A stretch of DNA of 64,000 nucleotides from Paludisphaera mucosa (GCF_029589435.1 NZ_JARRAG010000002.1:310001-374000), one strand, 5' to 3'; positions 26,735-36,240 are shown, counted from the first letter of the stretch. Made by a program: numbers and translations. Notes: generated by a model not told the origin, from the letters alone.

Positions 26735-27412
26735 ATGCAACTCGACAAGGAATGGGCCGAGCAGTTCGCCGGGGCCTGCGCGAATATCCCGTCATCGCTG
26801 CGAAGCTCGCTCCCGTCAGGGAAATTCATCTACTCGGGCACGCCTGGGGGCCGCTGCTGGGTCGTGACCTCCGGATACGTCAAACTGATCGACCCGCGTC
26901 CTGACGGGAACAGCGTCATCCGCTTGATCCATGGCCGCGGCGGCTTGATCGGCGCCAGACCGTTCGCGTCGAAGGCGTTTCATGGCTTCAAGACCGTCCA
27001 GCTCGAACAAGCGGTGGCCCATGGTCCGGCCGAAGTGCTCGAATTCGAAAGGACCGCCATGGAGAACGCCGCGCTCGCGGACCCCGTCCTGACGAGACGG
27101 CTGCTCGAATCGGCGGCCGTGCGGTCGGAATTCATCGAGCGACGCCTGCTCTGGCAATGCACGACGCCGATGCGGGTGCGTGTGGCGGCTACGTTGAGAG
27201 ACCTGATCTGCTACGAGGGGGATCGCTGCACCCACGGCCACACGATCGACGTCCGGCTCAGCCACCAGGAGCTGGCGGAACTCGTCGGGGCGGCCCGCCC
27301 GGTGGTCGGCGCCGAGCTGGTCCGGTTGCGGAAGGAGGGTTTGCTCGAGTACACCCGGTGCTATTTCTGCGTGGACGATCTGGAGGGACTGAATCGCATC
27401 GCCGATGGTTGA
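26735..27412 (+). CDS. Crp/Fnr-family transcriptional regulator
   Basis: A 225-residue regulator with an N-terminal cyclic-nucleotide-binding-like domain (about 10-120; SGKFIYSGTPGGRCWVVTSGYVKL, LIHGRGGLIGA). The C-terminal winged helix has the Crp recognition segment LSHQELAELVGAARPVVGAELVRLRKEGLLEY. Cysteines in the sensor part are scattered and do not form the Fnr iron-sulfur pattern, so the signal is unknown. The ATG at 26735 is where homology begins; an upstream in-frame extension has none. Two copies of a Crp-like palindrome flank the gene, before the P460 gene and before the RclC-like gene, which suggests a small regulon with all three. Confidence 0.9.
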   Translation: MQLDKEWAEQFAGACANIPSSLRSSLPSGKFIYSGTPGGRCWVVTSGYVKLIDPRPDGNSVIRLIHGRGGLIGARPFASKAFHGFKTVQLEQAVAHGPAEVLEFERTAMENAALADPVLTRRLLESAAVRSEFIERRLLWQCTTPMRVRVAATLRDLICYEGDRCTHGHTIDVRLSHQELAELVGAARPVVGAELVRLRKEGLLEYTRCYFCVDDLEGLNRIADG

Positions 27413-27447
27413 CCTCGATCCGATCGCCCGGGCCTGTTTCCCGAGGC

Positions 27448-27463
27448 TGTCATCCAGATGACA
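27448..27463. promoter_or_regulatory. Palindromic operator TGTCAT-N4-ATGACA, copy 2
   Basis: TGTCAT-CCAG-ATGACA. The dyad extends by two more pairs to CTGTCATC and GATGACAG at 27447-27464. It is about 116 bases before the start of the RclC-like gene and just after the Crp/Fnr gene. It matches copy 1 at 26510-26525 in both arms and spacing. Confidence 0.72.
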
Positions 27464-27578
27464 GATCGCCGGCCGCCCGGGTGATACCCTCTTCGCTGGA
27501 TGATTCGCCCCGGCGGTCGGCGGATTGCAGGGACTTCCCCTGAATCGACGAAGGGGCCGCCGCAGGAGATGGGGATCG

Positions 27579-28061
27579 ATGAGCGACCGGCTGAAAGCCA
27601 TCGGGCTGCATGTCTCGCGTTATGGCTTGGTGATCGTCCTCCTCTGGATCGGGGGGATGAAGTTCACCGCCTATGAGGCCCAGGGTATCGAGCCGATGGT
27701 GAGGAACAGCCCCTTGATGGGCTGGGCGTACCGGCTCGCGTCCGTCGGCGGGTTCTCCGCATTCCTCGGCGTCGTGGAGATCGCCGTCGGCCTGCTCATC
27801 GCCGCGCGCCGCGTTTGGCCCCTCGGCTCAGCCGTCGGCAGCGGGCTGGCCGTGGGCATGTTCGCGACCACGCTCACCTTCCTGATCACCACGCCTGGCT
27901 GGGAGCCGAGCCTGGGCGGCTTCCCGGCCCTCTCCGCCATGCCGGGCCAGTTCGTCCTGAAAGACATCGTGCTGCTGGGCGTGGCCCTGACGACTGCGGG
28001 CGAGGCGCTCGAAGCGGCCTGGCCGAACCGTAGCGGCAAGGTGGTGGAGCCTGGGGTCTGA
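27579..28061 (+). CDS. RclC/YkgB-like membrane protein (DUF417)
   Basis: A 160-residue inner-membrane protein with four hydrophobic segments (YGLVIVLLWIG, FSAFLGVVEIAVGLLIA, SGLAVGMFATTLTFLI and LKDIVLLGVALTTAG). The motifs GMKFTAYEAQGIEP and NSPLMGW, and FPALSAMPGQFVLKD near the end, are those of the DUF417 family. E. coli RclC, needed for reactive-chlorine resistance, belongs to it. The start MSDRLKAIG follows a GGGGA site; an ATG 18 codons upstream is unlikely. It is downstream of the Crp/Fnr gene with an operator in between, so control by that regulator is likely. Confidence 0.85.
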   Translation: MSDRLKAIGLHVSRYGLVIVLLWIGGMKFTAYEAQGIEPMVRNSPLMGWAYRLASVGGFSAFLGVVEIAVGLLIAARRVWPLGSAVGSGLAVGMFATTLTFLITTPGWEPSLGGFPALSAMPGQFVLKDIVLLGVALTTAGEALEAAWPNRSGKVVEPGV

Positions 28062-28132
28062 TTCACAATCCACCCGTCACTGATTAATCTACCCGAAGGG
28101 AGGTCGCCAGGCGGTCTGCCGAGGGGGCACCG

Positions 28133-28609
28133 ATGATCCGCATCCAATTGCCAGCCAAGGAGGTCGAGGACCTGGAGTCGGACCTGCGGGGGACCACCGA
28201 CCCGAAGCTCCGCACCCGGGTGCAGATCGTCCTGATGGCCCACCGGGGCCGCCCCCACGGCCAGATCGCCTGCGACACCGCCACCTCCCGCAGCACCGTC
28301 CAACGCTGGCTCAACGCCTACCCGGAGCGGGGCCTCGACGCCCTCCGGCCCCGCAAGCCGGGCAAGCCCCGACCCAAGCTGACCACATGACTCGCCCCAG
28401 TGCTCCAGAGTTGGGTCATCGAGGGGCCGCAGGCCTAGGGGCTGGATCGGGCCAACTGGACCCACGCCGAGTTGGCCGCTCACCTGTTCCGCACCCATGG
28501 CATCCGGGTCGGCAAGTCGGCGATGCAGGCCTTCTGCCGCAAGCACGACATCCGGCCGTATCGGCCGACCTACCGCTTCCTGCGAGGCGATCCCGAGAAG
28601 CAGGCCCGC
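28133..28609 (+). pseudogene. IS630-type transposase fragment
   Basis: The first 85 codons (from 28133) form a helix-turn-helix domain: RTRVQIVLMAHRGRPHGQIA, then SRSTVQRWLNAYPERGLDAL. After a stop, the homology continues in another frame with LFRTHGIRVGKSAMQAFCRKHDIRPYRPTY and FLRGDPEKQA, the link before the DDE domain in this IS630 subgroup. The catalytic part is missing: at about 28610 the sequence switches to the restriction enzyme gene. Confidence 0.8.
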
Positions 28610-30625
28610 CTGTGGATCACCGGCCTGGAGCCGGTCCATCGGAAGATCGGCGTGAAGACCGTCTTCGACCTGTCCGCCACGCCGTTCTACCTCAAGGGGT
28701 CCGGCTACCCGGAGGGGACGTTGTTCCCCTGGGTGGTCAGCGACTTCTCCCTGATGGACGCGATCGAGTCGGGCATCGTCAAGATCCCGCGCGTCCCCGT
28801 CGCCGACAACGCGATGACCGGCGACTACCCGAAATATCGCGACCTCTGGGTCCACATCCGCGACGGCCTGAAGGACGTGCGCCGGGGGCCGGAGGATGCC
28901 GGGACGCCCCCCCTCCTGCCCGGCCTGCTCGAAGGCGCGCTCCGGAGCCTGTACGGCCACTACGCGCGGAAGTTCGAGGAATGGGAGGCCGACGAGGAGT
29001 CGCGATCCAACGGCGGCACCCCGCCCGTGTTCATCGTCGTGTGCAACAACACGAACGTCAGCAAGGCCGTGTTCGACTACGTCTCGGGATACGAATCGGG
29101 GCGCCACCACCCCGACGGCGAGCCCGTCGTCGCCGGGGGCGACGTCTTGCCGCTGTTCGGCAACGTGAAGAATCAGCGCTGGATGCACCGGCCCAATACG
29201 ATCCTCGTGGACAGCCGACAGCTCGAATCCGGCGAGAGCATGTCCGACGACTTCAAGAAGCTCGCGAAGCACCAGATCGAGGACTTCAAGGCCGAGTACC
29301 GGCGGCGGTTCCCCGGGCGGGACGCCGAGAACCTGACCGACGAAGACCTGATGCGCGAGGTGCTGAACACCGTCGGCAAGCCCGGCAAGCTCGGCGAGCA
29401 GATCCGCTGCGTCGTGTCGGTGTCGATGCTCACCGAGGGATGGGACTGCAACACGGTCACGCACATCCTCGGCGTCCGGGCGTTCGGCACCCGGCTGTTG
29501 TGCGAGCAGGTGATGGGCCGCGGGCTGCGACGGCGGAGCTACGCCGTCGGCGAGGACGGGATGATGGTCCCGGAGTACGCCGACATCTTCGGCGTGCCGT
29601 TCAGCGGCTTCCCGGTCGCCGGGCTGCCCGAGGAACGCGCGCCGGCCACGCCGAAGCCCGGCAAAGCCGTGCGGGCGGTCCCCGAACGCCTGGTTGGCGC
29701 GCCCTGGCTCGAAGTGACCTTCCCCCGCGTCGTCGGCTACCGGTTCGACGTCCCGGCCGATCGCCTCTCGGCGCGGTTCGACGCCTCGCACCGCGAGGTC
29801 CTGACCACCCAGGACATGCCGACGACCACCCTGAACGCCCCGATCATGGGCGAGAACGCCGAGCTGACGCTGGGCGACGCGCGGGGGATGCGGCCCCAGG
29901 CGGTCGCCTTCCGGCTCGCCACCCACCTGCAACAGCGCCACTTCCCCGACAAGTCCTGGCTGTTCCCGCAACTGGTCGGCATCGTCCGGGACTGGCTCGG
30001 CGACCCCGACGGCGACTCGCCGAACGTCGACTACGGCGACGACACGTTCCCGGGCCTGCTCCTCTTCGGCGAGAAGAAGCACGCGGTCTGCGAGAAGATC
30101 AGCCGGGCGATCATCGCGGCGTCGGGCGGGGCCCAGCGGCTCCGGGCCGAGACGCAGCGCGACGACGCCCTCGGGACCACGGCCGGCGTCTCCTTCGACA
30201 CCGTGAAGACCTGCTGGACGACCGAGCCGACGAAATGCCACATCAACCTCGTCCCGCAGGACAGCGATTGGGAGACCATCGTCTGCCAGAAGCTCGAAGA
30301 GATCGACGAGGTGCGAGCCTACGCCAAGAACCAGGGGATCGGTTTCCGCATCCCCTACACCTGCGACGGCCGGCCCGGCAACTACTACCCGGACCTGATC
30401 GTCAAGCTCGACGACGGCCGCGGGACGACGGACCTCCTCAATTTGGTCCTGGAAGTGTCCGGGCAGCGGAAGAAGGAGAAGGACGCGAAGGTGCAGACGA
30501 CGAAGACCATGTGGGTGCCGGGCGTGAACAACCTCGGAGCCTTCGGCCGATGGGCGTTCCTGGAGATCGACGGCTCGAACCTCCACAAGACGAAGCAGGA
30601 GATCCGCAAGCTCCTCGACGGGTAG
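28610..30625 (+). pseudogene. Type III restriction enzyme Res subunit, N-terminally truncated
   Basis: From about 28640 the frame reads KIGVKTVFDLSATPFYLKGSGYPEG, the SAT motif III of the helicase core of planctomycete-type Type III Res subunits. It follows with IESGIVKIPRVPVADNAMTG and CNNTNVSKAVFDYV. Motifs V/VI appear as SMLTEGWDCNTVTHILGVR and QVMGRGLRR. About 670 residues remain, including the C-terminal nuclease-like region (NYYPDLIVKLDDG, with DGRGTTDLLNLVLEVSG). Walker A and the DExH box (motifs I-II) are gone, replaced by IS630 debris with which the remnant forms one chimeric open frame from 28472. It cannot be an active translocase. The paired mod gene follows and is broken too. Confidence 0.85.
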
Positions 30626-30886
30626 ATCCACGGGGCTGTTTACCCAAACAGGCCCTTTGGGTAAACACGCTTTCGGCCATCGGCGTTCGCGTGAATAGCC
30701 TGCATCCGCGACTTGCAGAAGACTTTGCACCGCCTCCCGCTCACATCGGTCAATACGCCCGAAGGAGCCGGGACGCCTCGTGAAACCCCTGTCCGCGGCG
30801 CAAACGGATCGACCGTGCCGACCAGATACTCGGGCTGCTCGACCAGCCGCTGACCGACGACTCTCCCACGCCCTGAAGGTGCCACG

Positions 30887-31503
30887 ATGGCGAAGAAGAA
30901 GCCCGCAGCCGCCTCCGTCCCCGTCGACTCGCACAAGCACGTCGCCGACACGCGGCCGAACATCCCGACGCGGGAGACGGCGGCGTTCGCCGACGACGGG
31001 ATCGGCCGGGCCGTGTATCAGCGCGACCGCTCGCTCGACCCGCAGCTCGTCTGGAAGGGGAAGGACGAGCAGGACGCGCGGCCGTTCGAGGTCCCCGCGG
31101 TGCCGCTGCACGTCCAGGAGAAGATCCACCCGCAGGCGATCGTCGAGGATGTGAAGCGTCGGGCGGCCGGCGCCAGGCCCGCCGCGAACACCCAGCTCGA
31201 CCTGTTCGCCGACTTCAACGGCCTGGACGACTTCGCCAAGAAGCTGGAGTTCTACCAGCACGACCAGCACTGGACCAACCGCCTCATCCTCGGCGACAGC
31301 CTGCTCGTCATGGCCAGCCTCGCCGAGAAGGAGCGGCTCCGCGGCCAGGTCCAGTGCATCTACTTCGACCCGCCCTACGGCATCAAGTTCGGCAGCAACT
31401 GGCAGGTCAGCACCCGCAAGCGCGACGTCAAGGACGCCAAGGCCGAAGACCTCACCCGCCAGCCCGAGCAGATCAAGGCCTTCCGCGACACCTGGGAACT
31501 CGG
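30887..31503 (+). pseudogene. Type III-like DNA methyltransferase (mod), N-terminal half
   Basis: Starts at the ATG at 30887 and reads about 205 residues of a planctomycete mod subunit: DTRPNIPTRETAAF, LDPQLVWKGKDEQD and QEKIHPQAIVEDV. The TNRLILGDSLLVMASL and YFDPPYGIKFGSNWQ segments contain the DPPY catalytic motif IV of beta-type adenine/cytosine amino-methyltransferases. Homology breaks off after AFRDTWELG at about 31503. Sixty bases later an IS5 element begins. The matching C-terminal part is found at 35233-36017 in the same orientation, so the gene was split by about 3.7 kb. Confidence 0.85.
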
Positions 31504-31561
31504 CATGGGCTCGATACCGACTGGCTGGCTAGTATTTCGGTTAGACGTGCTGATATCTCGA

Positions 31562-32394
31562 TCCTGTCCAATAAGGGCTGATTTCACCGGCGAAGGCGTC
31601 GGATCATCAGGTGGATCATGGCGATCTTGATGAAGGCCTCGCTGCTCTCGATCGTCCGCTCGTACTCCTTGGAGAGCCGGCGGGAGCGGCCCAGCCATCC
31701 GAACGTCCGCTCCACGATCCAGCGTTTCGGCTGGACCACGAACCCGACCTGGCCGGCCAACTTCCGCACCGCCACGCCGACCCAGGCCCACATGATCCGG
31801 CCGTGCGTCAGGGCCGTGTCGAAATGCGAGTCGCCCCAGACGACCTTCAGTCTCTTGACCGCCTCACGCAGCCGGTCCATCAGCGGCGGCCCGCCGGCGC
31901 GATCCTGGACGTCGGCCGGTACGACCATCAACGCCCAGATCAGCCCGCGAGTGTCGACGGCCACGAATCGCTTGCGGCCCGCCGTCTTTTCCCCCCCGTC
32001 GTAGCCGTTGGGGGAGCTGTACTCGGTCCCCTTGACCGTCTGGCCGTCGACGATGGCGACCGACGGCTTGGGCTTCTTGCCGACGGCCCGTCGCACCTTG
32101 GCGCGGAGGGCGTCGTGGACGCGGTCCCAGGTACCGTCGGCCTGCCAGGCCCGGAAGTAATGGAAGACGATTCGATACGGCGGCAGGTCGTGCGGCAGGG
32201 CCCGCCAGGTTCAGCCGTTCCGCGTCTGGTACAGGATCGCGTCGATTAAATCCCGCCGCTCATACCGCGCGGGCCGGCCGCCCGGCTTGGGGCGGGGGAC
32301 GTAGGGCTCGATAAGCCGCCATTGGCGGTCCGTCAGGTCGGTCGGGTAGGGTGTCCGGCTCATGCCATCCAGACTATCGGCCCCCTCTTCTGGA
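31562..32394. mobile_element. IS5-family insertion sequence (ends approximate)
   Basis: Imperfect terminal inverted repeats are visible: TCCTGTCCAATAAGGG near the left end (from about 31563) and, as complement, CCTTGTCCAGAAGAGGG near the right end (about 32382-32398). It encodes one leftward transposase interrupted by a TGA. It sits at the break of the mod gene. Exact boundaries and target duplication could not be fixed by eye. Confidence 0.75.
31584..32363 (-). pseudogene. IS5-family transposase with internal TGA
   Basis: The frame from the ATG at 32363 reads YPTDLTDRQWRLIEPYVP, then RRDLIDAILYQTRNG. A TGA at 32211-32213 interrupts it, and it continues in the same frame as TWRALPHDLPPYRIVFHYF. 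The rest holds the DDE core of the IS427-like IS5 group: IVDGQTVKGTEY, VVWGDSHFD and the Glu in RWIVERTFGWLGRSRRLSKEYE. Relatives usually have Cys or Ser at the stop position, so one substitution explains the lesion. The stop is not at a frameshift site, so this copy is probably dead. Confidence 0.85.
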
Positions 32395-32490
32395 CAAGGT
32401 CTGAGCCCGACTCGTGCCGTTTTTGCCCCCCCGGTTGCTATGATGAGGGAGGGACGACCTTCTCACCGACACCGGCCGAGGACGGACTCA

Positions 32491-32690
32491 ATGGCCATCC
32501 TACCCGATTCGCCTCGTGCCTTGTGGCACGACTTCGCCCGGTCTTCACCCGGACCACTTCCCGGGTGTCCTGGCCCCCCTCGCCGCCGCGATCCTGGCCG
32601 TCGGGCTACGCGCCATCGCCAACCTCCTCTGCACCGCCGGCTCCCTCGCCCCCGATGAACCCTCCGACTATCGCCGCGTCCGAGGCCTGG
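32491..32690 (+). pseudogene. Transposase fragment (IS701-like planctomycete type)
   Basis: The segments MAILPDSPRALWHDFAR and LAAAILAVGLRAIANLLC, then TAGSLAPDEPSDYRRV, lie in different frames over about 200 bases. They resemble the start of planctomycete DDE transposases of the IS701/IS4 superfamily. Everything after is lost. Debris to the right of the IS5 element. Confidence 0.5.
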
Positions 32691-32738
32691 TTGGAGGTGC
32701 TGAGCGGTGTGTATATGGCCCGTTGAACGGCGGTCTCC

Positions 32739-33429
32739 TCAGGAGCAGACGCCGCCGGTCTGGGTCAATCGACCCCTCCCCCCCCTGACGAGGACTAGAT
32801 ACTCCTCGAAAACCTCGTCGTCATGGGGTGCCAGGTCGTCGGCCCCCTCGGAGATGTACTCAATGCGCTCGGCTTGAAACGCCTCGAACACCTCAGGCGG
32901 GTTCAGTCGGCGTGCCGAGTCGGCCTCGAGCCACGCCGTGCAGATCGAGTCGGCCACGGAGCAGAAGACCGCGACCGATCGACGGTCGCGGCCCGATCCG
33001 AAGAATCCTTCCGCCTCTAAGTCGGAGAGGGCCAGAACCATCGCAGCGAACACGTTCGCCTTGTATTCGACGAATGCGCCGTCGTCCGACTCGTCATATC
33101 GGCCGCACCCCCCGATCATTGATCAGGGCGATCACGGGATCGAAAGCCTCGACCCCCACGCAGTCGCACTCCCAGTCGTAGGGCGACCAGCGGAAATTGC
33201 CCAGGAGGCCCGCCTCGGTGAACTTGCCGCTCGAGGCGTACTTTGACCGCACCCGGGCGTAGGCCTCTTCCGTGTTGGCCGACGGAGATAACACGACCGC
33301 GTCGTCCACCGTGTACAGGGCGAAGGCGTAGAACGTCTCGTTGGGTCGCATCTCTCGCAACTTGGAGAATGCGCGACGGGCGGATTCGGCGAGCAGCCGA
33401 CGCAGGAGTTCGAAATCGACTTCAGCCAT
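32739..33429 (-). pseudogene. DUF4303 family gene with a frameshift
   Basis: Two overlapping frames make one protein of about 225 residues. The first (from 33429) reads LLRRLLAESARRAF, ETFYAFALYTVDDAVVLSPS and ANTEEAYARV, then LGNFRWSPYDWECD. The second (to 32739) reads FVEYKANVFAAMVLALSDLEA, SVAVFCSVADS and SARRLNPPEVFEAFQAERI. Both parts are typical of DUF4303. The frame changes at about 33108-33113, a run of six C. DUF4303 proteins often accompany polymorphic-toxin loci, like the toxin 600 bases away. The indel may be real, phase-variable or an assembly error. Confidence 0.75.
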
Positions 33430-33567
33430 GGGAAAGCCCTCGGGGCGGCACCATCTGTCGGCGAGCTTGGAACGATCGGCGGTGCGGGCTTGGGTCGACC
33501 GCCTAGGGACAAAGGTCGTCCGCCGATCGGTCGATCCATCTTGTGCGGGGCCGCTTCCGCGCCCCTC

Positions 33568-34065
33568 TCAGTTCCTCTCGGCCGAGGTCAGTAGGGCGAT
33601 GATCTCCTCCCGGTTCCCTTTGCGGGCGACGCTCAGCGGCTTAGTCTCTTCGGGGTCGTCCGCGCCGGGCTTTGTGTTGATGCCGCGCTCGATGAGCAGC
33701 CTCGCCACGTCCGTGTGCCCGCCGACGATGGAGGCGAATAGGGGATTCTTCTCGGGGACGCTCGTGTCCATCCTCGCACCGCTGTCCAGGAGGAACCTCA
33801 CGATCTCTAGATGCCCCTCGGACGCGGCCTGGTCGAGGGCCGTGCCGCCGGAGATCCCGCCGTCGACGTCGGCAGCGGCCCCCATGCTCACCAGCAGCTT
33901 GACGATCTCGAGCTGCCCCTTGTTCGCGGCGAAATGCAGGAAGGTCCCGAACGGCGTCATCATGTCAAGGATCGCCTTATCGCCCCCGATCAGGGCGGCG
34001 ACCTTCTCCGCATCCCCTTTGCGTATGGCGGCGCGAATGTCATTGCCGGTCTGCTGGTCGCTCAT
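33568..34065 (-). CDS. Ankyrin-repeat protein, probable immunity partner
   Basis: A 165-residue protein made of four ankyrin repeats: FGTFLHFAANKGQLEIVKLL, GGTALDQAASEGHLEIVRFL, KNPLFASIVGGHTDVARLL and TKPLSVARKGNREEIIALL. No signal peptide or membrane segment, so cytoplasmic. The start codon overlaps the stop codon of the toxin gene by four bases (ATGA at 34062-34065), so the two are translated together. Ankyrin proteins are known immunity partners in polymorphic-toxin loci, and the position immediately after the toxin fits that role. Immunity is inferred. Confidence 0.85.
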   Translation of the reverse strand: MSDQQTGNDIRAAIRKGDAEKVAALIGGDKAILDMMTPFGTFLHFAANKGQLEIVKLLVSMGAAADVDGGISGGTALDQAASEGHLEIVRFLLDSGARMDTSVPEKNPLFASIVGGHTDVARLLIERGINTKPGADDPEETKPLSVARKGNREEIIALLTSAERN

Positions 34066-35225
34066 CGATCACCTTCTTCCCGCGGCGATTTTCCGAGTTC
34101 CTTGAGGGCGTCGACCATATCGTCGTATCCCCCTCCCCCGGCATCGACTTCCTTCAGTTTGTTGACGACCTTTTCCAGCGTCGGATAGGCGTGCTGGCCC
34201 TCGATCTTGTTCGGCGCCCAGACCAGGTTTTCCTTGCCGAATATCGGATCGATGCCATGCTTCCTCAGGATCTCCTGGCCTTCCTGCCTGGACCAGGGCT
34301 TGCTGGTCCGCCCCCAGGCCCTTCTTGAAGAGGATGTGGTGGGCGTGCGGATTGGGCATGTCCTTCGGGGGTCGCCGATGATTCGCTTGAGGTGGGCCCC
34401 AAAGTCGTATTTCTTGATGAACTCCTCGCTGACGTCGCCCGCCTTGAGGGCGGACGGGCCGGTACAGGAGTTGTGCGCCCAGACCGAGCAGCCCCACTCC
34501 GAGGAGCCGACGAAGTACGTGTGGTAGTCGGCGACCCGCAGGTTGTAGACCGCCCCCGACTCGGCCAGATCCCCCACGCCGGAGAGGATCACCGTCGACC
34601 CGTCGTGGGTCCGTAGGCGATCGCCTTCCAGCAGCATGTTGGCCGGGGTCCACCCGCGCCCCTCGACCCAGAACGGGTGCTCTGCCGTGGTCTTGATCGA
34701 TGCCGAGCCGATCCGCAGCTCCAACAGCGGGAGATAATCCTCGAAGACCTCCTGGACAAGACGAGGCTGGGGCGTCCCGTCGGGATCGTCTTCGGGGGCC
34801 GACAGGACCCAGTCCCCGGGGCGGAAGTCCTCGACCCGCTTCTCGCCCTCAGGAGTCAGCAGCGGCGTCCCGGCGGCGAAGCAGCCGCCCAGGATCGCCT
34901 TCAGCCGGCCGCGAATGAACTCGAGCGGGCGGGCGATCGACTCGAGGAGCTTGTTGATCGGGACCGTGTCGAGCATCTTGCACAGGCTCGTGAAGATCGG
35001 CCGGATCAACGCCATGAACCGCGAATTCTTGACGGCCAAGTCCATGGCCTTGTAGACGCTCTGGATATACGTCCCGAACTTGCCGGCATTCGCGGCGTCG
35101 CCGAGGTACGGAATGACGCCGAGGAAGCTCAGGAACGCGGCCTTGTACTCCCCGCGGCCCCCGGCGAGCGTCGTGCTCGCGAGGTCGCAGAACGGCGTGG
35201 GCTCGAAGATGCCGCCGATGTCCAG
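34062..35225 (-). pseudogene. Pretoxin-Hint-AHH polymorphic toxin, N-terminally truncated and misframed
   Basis: The frame enters from the opposite strand of the mod gene. Recognisable sequence starts at about 35225 with DIGGIFEPTPFCDLASTTL and VIPYLGDAANAGK, a pretoxin region. Then comes a Hint self-splicing/cleaving domain, from GGCFAAGTPLLTPEG to DYHTYFVGSSEWGCSVWAHNSC, with the start Cys and terminal His-Asn. The last ~110 residues are the toxin. The AHH nuclease motif PNPHAHHILFKKGLG is present, but out of frame between about 34284 and 34370; two opposite indels, one at a run of five G (34367-34371), restore the frame afterwards. The large secretion part that such toxins carry is absent. 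As written, it is probably inactive. Confidence 0.75.
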
Positions 35226-35232
35226 CGACACC

Positions 35233-36017
35233 TCGACAACCTCCGCGCGGCCGGCGTGAAGGGGACGGACAGGGCCCAGCGGATCACGCTCGTCCGGCTC
35301 GACCCGTTCCCCGGCGAGTTCATCCACGCCGAGGGCGAGACCGACGCCGGCGCGGCCGTCCGCGTGTGCGTCGGCCCCGAGTTCGGCACCCTCGGCGACG
35401 CCGACGTCAAGAAGGCCGCGCTGGAGGCGATCCAGGGGAGCCGCTGCGACCTGCTCCTCGTCTGCGCCTTCGCGTTCGAGGCGAGCGTCCACGAGCAGAC
35501 CGCCGAGCTGACCAAGGAGATCAAGTTCGGCAAGCTGGCGATCCTGCCCGTGCGGATGAACCCCGACCTGGCGATGGGCGACGAGCTGCTGAAGAAGACC
35601 GGGACCGGCAACCTGTTCACCGTCTTCGGCGAGCCCGACGTCAAGCTGACCACCGCGGCCGGCAAGGCGACGGTCGAGATCCGCGGCGTCGACGTCTTCG
35701 ACCCCAGCACCGGCGCGGTACGCACCGGCGACGTCGACGACATCGCCTGCTGGTTCATCGACACCGACTACGACGGCCAGAGCTTCTTCGTCCGCCACGC
35801 CTACCTCCTGTACGGCGGAAAGGACACGACCGAGGGCCCCTACGACAAGCTCAAGAAGGCCCTCCGCGCCGAGATCGACGAGGGCGAATGGTCCAAGCTC
35901 TACAGCGCCACGAGCCAGCCGTTCGACCCGCCGAGCACCAGCAAGATCGCCGTGAAGGTCATCAACCACTTCGGCGACGAGGTGCTGAAGGTCTACACCG
36001 TGCCGCGGATGTCGTAG
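35233..36017 (+). pseudogene. Type III-like DNA methyltransferase (mod), C-terminal half
   Basis: From LDNLRAAGVKGTD onward the frame carries the C-terminal region of the planctomycete mod subunit: DPFPGEFIHAEGET, VCVGPEFGTLGDADVKKAAL and CDLLLVCAFAFEASVHEQT. Then come LPVRMNPDLAMGDEL, DIACWFIDTDYDGQSFFVRH and KIAVKVINHFGDEVLKVY. It ends with a stop at 36017. It has no start of its own and no ribosome binding site; the frame is open far upstream only as a shadow of the toxin gene. It is the missing end of the gene broken at 31503. Confidence 0.85.
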
Positions 36018-36240
36018 GATTGATCCGACCCTCGACTTCACGTGGTCTCCTCGGCGCTCTTTTGCTTATGCCGGCATGAGTTGCGGCTGGTTTCGACCGC
36101 CGTCGCATCGACGCATTCTTAAAAGGCTGAACGAAAGCGCAGGCGGATTTCGATAACCCTCGCATCCGGCCGAGGCCCCCATTCGCGTCCTGACGGCTCT
36201 TCCGTCCCGGGACCGTCCGAGTCTTAGACGAAGGAGCGCC

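Noticed and set aside
27671-31270. 1,199-residue minus-strand frame across rclC-like, IS630 debris, res and mod
   Set aside because: It runs antisense through several recognised genes and has only shadow composition.
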